Below, one piece after another: positions 53,935-64,000 of a stretch of 64,000 nt of DNA. The DNA comes from Gymnorhina tibicen (Eukaryota; Chordata; Aves; Passeriformes; Artamidae), in assembly GCA_013399875.1 (NCBI GenBank), contig VXAZ01002365.1, positions 103,109 through 167,108 of the forward strand, written 5' to 3'. Below the pieces are notes generated by a model. That model worked only from the letters and a program-made list of their open reading frames with translations. It was not told the origin of the DNA and made no database searches. Both the position numbers and the translations under genes were made by a program. The stretch's first letter is position 1; the number at the start of each line of letters is the position of its first letter.

Positions 53935-53978
53935 ATTTTGGTTTTGGCCAGGGTAGAGTTAATTTTCTTTTTAAAAGT
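53935..53978 (+). mobile_element. 5' remnant of the ERVL-like LTR
   Basis: The words GGTTTTGGCCAGGGTAGAG and TTAATTTTCTTTT reproduce the first 40 or so bases of the LTR family seen at 36472 and 54044, including the diagnostic GGTAGAGTTAATTTTC. Similarity then stops. The fragment ends about 65 bases before the start of the complete LTR and has the same orientation. Confidence 0.8.
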
Positions 53979-54043
53979 AAAAATTAAGGTTCTTATTGCA
54001 ATGTGCAAGGGATATTAATGAAGTGAATTTAACTCTATGTGAC

Positions 54044-54613
54044 TGTGCTGCTTTGAGCTGGGGTAGAGTTAATTTTCCTCAGTATGGGGCTGTGTTTTGG
54101 ATTTGTGCTGAACACAGGGTTGACAATACAGAGATGTTTTTGTTATTGCCGAGCAGGGCTTACACAGAGCCAAGGCCTTTTCTGCTTTTTGTACTGTCAT
54201 GCTGTCAAGGGGACTAAGAGTGTATAGGAAGTTGGGAGGAGACAGCCAGGACAGGTGACCCCAACTGACCAAAGGAATATTCTATACCACATGGCATCAT
54301 GCTCAGTATATAAAGTAGGGGGAAGAAGGAGGAAGAATGGGATGTTTGGAGTGGCAGCAATTGTCTTCCCAAGTCACCATTACGTGTGATGGGCCCTGCT
54401 TCCCTGGAGATGGCTGAACACCTGCCTGCCCATGGGAAGCAGTAACTGAATTCTTGTTTTGCTTTGCCTGTGTGCAGCTTTCCCTATTAAACTGTCCTTA
54501 ACTCATGAGTTTCCCAGCTTTTACCCTTCCAATTATCTCCCCAGTCCCACTGGTGGGGGAATGAACAAGTAGCTGCCTGGGGCTTGGTGCCTGGTTGGGG
54601 TTAAACCAGGACA
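54044..54613 (+). mobile_element. Solo LTR of the same ERVL-like family, inside NDUFA12 intron 3
   Basis: The LTR starts TGTGCTGCTTTGAGCTGGGG and continues TAGAGTTAATTTTCC. It contains CAGGTGACCCCAACTGACCA, a well-kept TATA box (CAGTATATAAAGTA near 54305), an ATTAAA signal near 54487 (CCCTATTAAACTGTCC), and ends GGTTGGGGTTAAACCAGGACA. It keeps TG and CA termini. Flanking bases GTGAC and CAGGC do not form a clean target-site duplication. There is no internal viral coding sequence. It lies antisense to NDUFA12. Its U3 promoter elements look better preserved than those of the 36472 copy, but activity is unknown. Confidence 0.92.
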
Positions 54614-57600
54614 CAGGCAACTTACACCACACACACGTTCACCTAGTGATGCTTCTGGTAACAGTGGATAGGAATCCTGCACACAAATCCCTATTTACAC
54701 ACCTGTCATCATGCCTCACCATCCTCATGCTCCCCAGGAGTCACGCACACCACCAAGATGAACAAAAACTTGTCAAACAGAAATCAAGTTACAAAGGCCC
54801 TGAAAGACAGGCTGGAGCAAGCACAGCACTAGAACTGTATTAATGCTCAGCTAAAATCAACTTTATCCCAGGCTTGCATGATGTCTGGCACCTCTGTCAT
54901 TGCAAGTGTACTTGTCACACATTCATTCCTTGAAACATCAGAAAAGTTTCACAATATCGTTTAATAGAGCCGCTTTACCTGTCATTTAAACTACTGTTTT
55001 GCAGCTTTTTAAGACCAAATCCATTAAATCTTTTGAAATACAGCATTTTTGAGAACTTAATATCTTTGAGTTTAAGATTTTCTGGATTTCTATAACATCT
55101 ACATGAAACCAGGCTCAAATTTAAATAGATCAGCAAAACCAATCCTTGAATCACATTTTCTCACTGGAAAGTAGAAATAAAATTGCTCACTGACAAGACA
55201 TGTCAGTACAGTCACAGGTATTGAAATACATGAAGACATTTCAAAAGTTTGTTTAGAAATCAGTCCTCTATGAATTATATTTAGGAGTTTCAGGGCTTAA
55301 CCTGGTCGCAAAAGATTCCCCTTAGAAGCACAACATGTGACTTACAAAAGCATTTTGGTTTGCAGAGTCTGTTCTCTCAAACAAAAGCTCCCACCTTCCA
55401 CTTAAAATCTTGAAAACTTTATTTTGGGAAGACTTTCCCCTTGACACCTGCCTCAAAGAATGGTTTGAAGCTCTGATATCTCAGACTCTACCCCCAGATG
55501 CTCAAGAAAAGCTTTTCATGCACTAGGTTGAACAGCATGAATAAAGAGATGAGACATCCTGCAGATGGCCAGATTTCTATACAAACTCTGCCTATAAATC
55601 CATGCGTGGAAAAACAGGATTCAAAAGCAATTAATGACTGAAAACCTACAAAGAAGCAGACAACTTGCACAGAGCACAGAAAAATCAGAAGGATGCAAGC
55701 AGCTCTGAAGAGGCTGAGGCAGCTTCCTCAATCAGAGAGCAGTCACTAGGAAGCAGACTGAGGCCAGCAAAGCCTTTGCACTTTTTCTTGAGTAAATGGA
55801 TAAAAGACACCTCAAAGTACCTTCAAAAGCGCTCAAGACTATGAAGAATTTTTTTCCCAAGTTTTAACAAATATTTAAAAGCAAGTAGATTTCAAACTGA
55901 AGCTACAAGGGACCGGAGCCAATTATATGATGTACAAGCTGTCAAACAAGAACTGATGCTACACAAACTCAGCAGCCGCTACCATATGTGCATCTGCGAG
56001 GTTCAGGCGCAGCCTGCGTCAGCTCAGGATGTTTGCCAACTTGTTAACATCCACTTTTTGCCACGAGTTAACCATGCAGTGAGACAAGAGAAATGAAGAT
56101 GTGGGTTCAGGTCGTAGGGCAGAGAAGGAAAAAGGGACAACAAACGTGTTTATTTGTTTACACAGGGGAGACAACTAATTTCTCATGCAAGCTACTACAC
56201 CATAGCAGTGAGATGGCATCCAATTTACCTGAAAACACCAAATCAGCATTTAATCAAGTTATGAAACTCCACAAATTTATTGTGAAGTTACTAGAAGGAT
56301 GGAAATTTTTCTACTCCCCTTCCTTTCCTGTTCAATCTTTTTGTTTTGTTTTCCTTGAAGGCAGACTTGAAAAGCAGCATTTTTACAGGAAAATAGCACA
56401 TTTCCTTACATTTTCTAGTGTATTGGCTCTTTAAGTCTGAGGTGCTACATTCCTCCCTGTCAGATCAACTAAAGAGGATGCAGACTATTAAACTGAAGGT
56501 AAATTTGCAATACTTCACTATATGAAGTAAACACTTCTGGAGCTCCTTCCAAAGATGTCAGATTTGCACCATAAGGAAATAAACCTCAAAGTACAGGACA
56601 GACACTACAAATACACAGGACAGTGCTGGCAAAATTAAGTGTCCCTACAAAAGGAAAAACTGTTCTCAAATCACAGTTCTTCTTTCCCCACAGGATGATA
56701 CTGAAAGAGCAATCTATTTTTAACTAGTGTGTACACTTACACCAGTTGTCAGTTTGTTTCTTCAAAGTATTTGGCCAATGTGCAAACCAAGGTACACTGA
56801 GCCAGAAATACACTAAACAAACAGCTTAAACACACAGGCCAAGGATTAGAGTGATGCTGCAATGGAGACATCCATGAAAACGCTAAACAGAGTCCACACA
56901 GGCATTGCTATAAATGGATTTAACTTCTATTGTTTTATGTTCACAGAGCACACCCGATCAGTGTGTTCAAAAATGGAAGCACTGAGTTCCTGCAAACAGC
57001 ACACTCTGACTAGCAAGAGACAAAACAAGTGTTTGGTTTCTCTCACTGTCTAAAAGTGAAAAAGATGACTTTGTGTAGGGAAAAAATTGTGCCCAATATC
57101 TTGTAATGCATTAAAAGAAGATTAATATTCATCATTCCCAAGGCAAGTATTGAAGAAATTTTTTTAAAAATCTAATTAACTTGTCTCCAACAAAGTAGAT
57201 ACCAACATCTGGATTCTGGAGACAAAAAAAGAAAACCCAGAGTAAAAAAAAAGTTAAATAACAACTAAATCAGTATAAACCACAAGCCTACATATTCTGG
57301 TGTGGAAACATTTTTAAGAAGCAACAGTCTCGATTCCCTAGAGAGTAGATACATCAAAAGTGTCAAAACAACTCTTTGATTTCCTTCAGACTGTACAATT
57401 TCAGTACATCTGTTGTCAAAAGACATGACATCAATTATTTCAGAATACTGAAAATACTCAGTAGCTCCTAAAATGGTATTACAATATGTTATTACATATG
57501 AGATGTTTTTACTTGCTGCTTTTTCTTTTTCTCTAGTATCTGAGAGAAGATAAAGGGTAGCATTTTTTTCCAGTTGTTTTCAGAACTTTTCAACATACCA

Positions 57601-59734
57601 AAATGCTTTTTTCCAGTTCATCCTGCATGAGCTTCACTTGATTGTACTTGAACAATCATTCATATTCCACAATCCTGAAGGCACACAACTTACTGCAAGG
57701 AGAGGATACAACAACATACCCACAAAACTTCACTGAGCTGAGCTAAATCAGCTGAATCCCAGAGTAAAAAATCAGCGTTTAGAAGAAGCATTCAGATCAC
57801 ACCCACCTCTGACAGCGGTACTTTAAACACTTCCCAGTTGACCCAAGGATGACAGACGTGTCATACCGTTATACTATGCATTACTTACTCTATTTGTTAA
57901 TATAAGTAATTTCACACAGTTTAATTTATTTCCAACAAATTTCTGGGTCCAAAATAACCACTCATTACCTGTGCAGTCGCACAACTCTAGTGTTACACTG
58001 ACAGCAGCTCGTACAATATATTGTCAGTTTCAATTTAGAAGTCTATGCCATGTTAAAAATTTAAGGCAGTATAGCACCAGATAAAAATTTTTAAAAAGTC
58101 TTAAAAGACAGCATTTATTCCCAGTCAAAATACTTCTATTTTTAGGGATGTCTCTAAGCCGTATGGAAATACACATCAGTGATGTAGATGTGTCACAAAG
58201 CTAGGATTCCTATATAAGAATAAACATATGTTATCATGGGACATACAAATTTATCAGCAAGAAACACACCCCCACCGTATTTCCCTCCCCTGCAAAAATC
58301 CCAAATCCACAAGCCTGAATGGCACAACTAAGTTTCCTAACAAAAATACCTTTGAACACAAGACTGTTTACCCTTTTGTGCCTCATTACACTCACCAGTG
58401 TTAAAAATAATGAGATCTTTACTGCTTCTTTTAAAGGAATTTTTTCCACATTGATAGGAAAACTAGTTTTTCTACCTCATTAATTTCTGTGAACTAAACA
58501 AGTTACTTAACTCTTCAAACTTCGCTTTGATTCTCAGGAAGAAACCCTTTACTGAAGTTTGTAAATGGCAACAAACATCACATAAACACAAGCAAAGGAA
58601 AAAACCAAAATAAAATGAAACAAAACCTATGCCTCAAAATAAAGAAAATCTTAAAAGCCAGCACAGTCTAATAGTGGATAACAACCAGAACCAAATAACA
58701 GTTATGCAGAGAGCAAGGCATGAACATCCTGGTGTTGGACATTCTAATGTCACTTCCAAAAACAATGCCATTCAGTTCTTACCAAGTAAGACAGAAAAAA
58801 GCATTAACCACATTAAACATAATACAAGGCTGGGAGAGCTTGAAACAAAATTAACTACCTAGAGAGTCTACCCACACATTCCTCAAATGTTCCAGTGAGA
58901 GCCACAATTTAGGAGATTTTATAATCAATCCCAGCCTTGGCACAGAGCATTTGTCACAGGAGTAATAAATGTCAGTGTTTGCTCAGTCTACCCAAACACT
59001 TGTCTCTTTATATCACCTTTTGCTGCTTTGGGGCTGAAGTGCTATTCCTGTTCCTGAAGAATTGCACAGAGATTGTTTTTACTAGTATACACTGTTACTT
59101 TATGTGGTGTGAGTTTTCTAGGAAAGCAAAAGAAGGATCAACAGCTGTGTGGCCAGAGACCTTCTGGAACTCAAGCCTATACAGAATTATTACTGAAATG
59201 CATGAACAGAAAATAAAACCTCAATAAAAATTATAGTCAAGTAGCAGTCAACATATGGAGCATCCTGGCACTTGAATGTTTACAACCACATCAATGTATA
59301 TAAATTGAAGCAATCATGTTGTTAGTGGCTGTGGGTTAAGGAATGTTGTTCCACCATTGCCATATGTTCCTTAGGTCCTTGCTTATGATGGAAATAACAC
59401 ATTTTTTACTTCTGGTGGCCCAAGGCTTTGCCAGGCCATTAACAGAGAATCACAAGTAATAAAGAAAATTAGAAGACCATCTTGACCTGCTCAATCTGGC
59501 TGGCAAAATGCTTTTCTCAGTCCAAAAAGCAATGAGTGCCTCTGCCAGGACAGCGAGCAATAAACGTGAATGCAGTTCAACATTAGAAGTGACCAGTCTG
59601 AAATCTTCTGGTCATATACAAGACAGCTGAGTCCATGAAATTAATTTTTTTAAAATATTCTGCTTTGTAATATAAGAAAACGTAAAGCAATTACATGATT
59701 AGTATCTGTCCACATTATTAAGCTAAATGGTTTA

Positions 59735-60821
<1,087 letters not shown>

Positions 60822-60904
60822 CAAAGAAGTTTCTTTTGTCTTCATAGTATTTGTTTCCATATTTGTCAATTCCTATCAGATTACCAGTCTTCAAATCATT
60901 GACC
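60822..60904 (-). CDS. NDUFA12: NDUFA12 exon 2
   Basis: This 83-base exon encodes [20 protein letters not shown] followed by EDKRNFF and the first base of a Gly codon. The core [10 protein letters not shown] is the family's most conserved N-terminal block. The acceptor is TTCACAG|G and the donor is TTTG|GTACGT. The first base completes a codon whose first two bases lie in exon 1, consistent with the Arg found there in human. With exons 3 and 4 it accounts for 117 residues, counting split codons. That leaves about 28 residues for exon 1, in line with the 145-residue human protein. Confidence 0.97.
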
Positions 60905-63234
60905 CTGTGAATTATCAAAACAACAGTTTCAATTGGCATCCTCTCAGAATGAAACTGTGACAGAGGTTTCTTAGGGGTTAGTAAAAATCTGTACACATGT
61001 ATGCAGATATTTTTAAAAAAAACTATTCAAGCTTAAGGATTGCAAAACAATCACCAATTCCTGCAACTAATGTGCACCCCACTGACAGGATGATAAAAGC
61101 CATACAAAAATGCTTTCAGGGACTCTTACTTATTTAAAAGCTCATTATAGTGGAAGATAAAGCAACACTACAATTTAACACCCACAAAACCTTAAATACT
61201 GTGGGAGTCCCAGAGTCACATGTTAATCTACTTAGTAGAAAAAGTTACCATCCTTCTCAGCTATTAGTAGCTCCTATTTCAGCCTGAATTGCCATTGGAA
61301 GTGGTCAGCACTGAAGCAGCACAAGAGACTTCACATGTCTGTGTGGGCAGTAACCTCCAAGACAGGAATAGCAATATTTTTGGCCATTGCAGCTGCTTGC
61401 CAAGGAAATACATTCCAAACCCTAAACTATAATTGTTACTTTCTTGCTTTTGTATAAGTGTGAAAGATGCAAGCATTCACCCTGCAACTCCGTGAGACTT
61501 ACACTGACCCAGATAAGGTATAGACGAGTTTCAACTCTTTATAAAGAACATGTTTTAACATTATTGTAGAGATCAATAATTAAACTGAGCCTATGATTTA
61601 CATTCTAATGATAAAAGCTTAAAATTAACTGAAGTGCTCTTCTCCCTCTATATCTGCAACTTTGCTTTTCTTTTTACTGACATTCATCCCAGGCAGAAAT
61701 AGATAAGGAAAAGTTCCCTCTCAAAGGTTTTAGTTGTTTGTAGTATTATGCACACTCTCAACTCAATCTCAAGTGAGAGAAGGAATGTGCTCAGATGAAG
61801 TTTTTTTTGTTGTCTTTTCTCCCAGGGTGCGTGACAGTGGCAATCATTCCAGCAGGTACTCATTTTAAACCTCTGTGGTGGCAGGCAGAGAGATTCTCTG
61901 ACACATCTCTCCTCTGCCAAAGAAACACTCAAAGATCTCTGGCTCAGCTATACGAGCCCAAATTCCCAGCTTCAGAAAAAGAAGAGCCATTCCACTGCTG
62001 CTCTCCCTTCCTTTCAAGTGTTCTTATGCCCTTGTCCTGACTTCATGCCCTGAATACTGATATCAGACACTAAGAGGTATTTACAGCTTCCAGAGAATAT
62101 TTTCCAGCCAATTTCTCTGAATTTTAAGTAAGGAGAATGTTTCCAGCCACAAAAGCTCTTAATAATTGGACTTTATAGCACATAAATCTGCTGCAGCTGC
62201 CTCAGTGGAAAACATATAGAGAAAAACAGGGAAATTCAGAAAGAGTCTCCGGACTTGGGTAAATAATTTTTTTCCAGTTACCACTGATTACTTCTTAAAA
62301 TCAACTGTTGCAAGTAAAAACACCTTGATTACTCTTCCTTTAAACACCAAGCCTGTTCCCTGAGCTGGGATGGATGATTTAATGGCTTGAAAGGTGAGCC
62401 GGAGGCAGCAGTTGTGTTTGTGGTTGGTGTGGTTATGAGGATCAGGTGTGATTCCCCACCAAGCACATCTAACTTCAGTCTTCTGAAGAAAAAAAAAGGA
62501 CAGCACTGTCTCCAGTCTTGCCTGCCCCTTTTTCTGTGTGGTAGAAAGCTGCCAACACAGCCTGTGATCTTAGACTCACAAAAGATCTCTGAGGAGACAT
62601 TCATTAAGCTGTGCTTAGGAGGAGGCACTCGGATGAAACCTAATACTCAAACTCTTCCACACTTTCATTTCCCCAGCTCCATTTCTTCTTGAGAACTGTC
62701 AGAGTAATAGCTACAGCCTGAGAAGGAAAACTAAGTGGAGAAAACAACCTGGGGGGGGAGGCGTGTGACAGAATATAGTAATTATAATAGCAGTAAAGCA
62801 CTAACCAGGGAAACCATCTATTGTCTTACTGCTCAACAGATACTAAAGCCACTATATGAAATTACTGATGAGGCCTGATCAGCAACTGTGTAAAATGTTA
62901 CGTTTAACTCTTCAAAACAGATCAATTTAAGCCAAAAGAAGTAACAGAAAAAGGGCCCTTATGATGGGGGGGGGGGAAGGAATCTTTCAAGAAGGCTCAG
63001 GAAGGCTTGTTTGTTCTAACATAAGAAAGCCATTAACATATGGCAAGGAATTTTATATTTGCAAATCACCCCTATCCTATATTCCTGACTTCTCAATATT
63101 GATTTAAAAAATAGCTTTTTAGCATGTGGTCAAGCCTACAACATTCACTGTATACGTCCTAATACTTTGCCAGGACCAGCTGTAAAGATAACACAGGTTA
63201 CTGACACTGCTGAATTTGGATCACATACCATTTA

Positions 63235-63560
63235 GACTTCCACCCTACATGTCATCAATGATCTGAATGAGAAGAAGAGTGCCTTAGTAAACCTGCAGCT
63301 CCTATTTGGGAGCAGTTTCAAGCATGCTGTATCACAATTCAAAATACTTGTCACAAGAAAGAGATGAGATGTGAGTGAGGGAAAAAAAAACAGGAGAAAG
63401 TTTAATGTAGACAAGTGCAAGGTTCTGTAGCTGGGAAAGAAAGAACTCAGACATGAATGGAAACAAAGGCTGCAACAAATTTTGCACAAAATGCCACTGG
63501 GGCTGGAGGGCATCCAAAGCTGAGCATAGGTCAGCGGTGACAATCCATTGCCAAAGAGCA
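63235..63560 (+). mobile_element. Worn CR1 fragment (C-terminal reverse-transcriptase region)
   Basis: Plus-strand words GTCATCAATGATCTGAATGA and AAGTTTAATGTAGACAAG with TGCAAGGTTCTGTAGCTGGG align with the CR1 ORF2 segment whose protein reads like FINDL...KFADDTKL and ...FNKAKCKVLHLG. The match is broken by indels and stops, so this is a relic with no coding capacity. The element lies antisense to NDUFA12 in its first intron. Edges are approximate. Confidence 0.7.
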
Positions 63561-63739
63561 GATGTGACCTGCAGTTTGAAGTGAATTAAAAGAAATAGAG
63601 CCAGTAAGGCAGATGAAGTAATTCTCTTGCTTTACACCACAGGATTTCAGCAGATGCTCGGCTCTCAGATTTGTACCGTTCAAGAAAGCCACTGCCAGCC
63701 GGAGGTGACCCAAAGAGCACGACGGTGTACGCATAAGCA

Positions 63740-64000
63740 CTGAGTGCAGCTACAGCAGAGACACGGCTGTGGCAACAGACCACAGACCGGAGCTGGACAC
63801 CAGCAGCACCTGCCCGGGCAACACCGACAGCTCAGCATCTAGGAACCCTCCAAGGTGCCTCAAGCAGAGAAAACAGCCGCGGGCCCTGCGTGGGGACCGC
63901 TCCGAGCATAGCGCCCACTGCCGACCGGGACACGCCGCCCTCGCGGGGCGCACGGCGGGCGGAGCGGAGCGGGCTCTTCCCGAGGCCTGCCCGGCCCCGC
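63740..64000. promoter_or_regulatory. Left edge of a CpG island, likely NDUFA12 promoter region
   Basis: GC content and CpG density rise sharply from about 63780. The last 100 bases are dominated by CGG, GCGG and CCCG words, in contrast to the AT-rich intron. The position, upstream of exon 2 of a minus-strand housekeeping gene, fits a promoter-associated CpG island spanning exon 1 and the start of intron 1. The island continues beyond the window. Confidence 0.7.

Larger units (their letters stand above)
60905..64000 (-). other. NDUFA12: NDUFA12 intron 1 (partial)
   Basis: The sequence runs from the exon 2 acceptor to the window edge. I searched the minus strand of the GC-rich end for an exon with an ATG and a donor in the right phase (a codon ending in two bases before GT) and found none that resembles the NDUFA12 N-terminus. 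Exon 1 therefore probably lies beyond base 64000. The intron contains G-runs near 62751 and 62966 and a worn CR1 fragment. Confidence 0.75.

Overview
The window is vertebrate nuclear DNA and almost certainly avian. It is AT-rich and gene-poor, with long introns. It carries fragments of the CR1 LINE family and solo LTRs of endogenous retroviruses that I recognise from bird genomes. The one gene I can identify with confidence is NDUFA12, encoding the mitochondrial complex I accessory subunit B17.2, on the minus strand of the right-hand part. I cannot name the species.

Layout, left to right. From 1 to about 28 kb there is no recognisable coding exon. This part holds a CR1 fragment (about 20.28-20.87 kb), a few short tandem duplications and one perfect hairpin. 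From about 28.08 to 29.07 kb there is a strong CpG island, interrupted by a 418-base assembly gap, which looks like the promoter of an unassigned gene. Human gene order (TMCC3, then NDUFA12, then NR2C1, all in the same orientation) makes the TMCC3 5' end the best guess, but no TMCC3 coding exon is visible. From 29 to 50 kb there is again no exon I recognise. This part has an AAT microsatellite, a patch of nested duplications and a solo LTR at 36.47-37.04 kb. A second LTR family lies at about 50.2-50.8 kb, just beyond the NDUFA12 3' end.

NDUFA12 runs right to left from beyond the right edge to about 51.62 kb. Exons 2, 3 and 4 are intact, with canonical GT/AG borders and compatible phases, and they encode the C-terminal 117 or so residues. 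They align without gaps to the matching part of the 145-residue human protein. Exon 1 (about 28 codons) is not found and probably lies just past base 64000, where the sequence becomes a CpG-rich promoter-like tract. Intron 3 (7.8 kb) contains a complete solo LTR in antisense plus a 45-base 5' remnant of the same LTR family. Intron 1 contains a worn CR1 reverse-transcriptase fragment.

I see no new multi-gene system, CRISPR array, tRNA, rRNA or intact viral gene. The points most worth a second look are the gapped CpG island, the LTR arrangement in and around NDUFA12, and several local duplications. Almost all other open reading frames look like chance frames in non-coding DNA.
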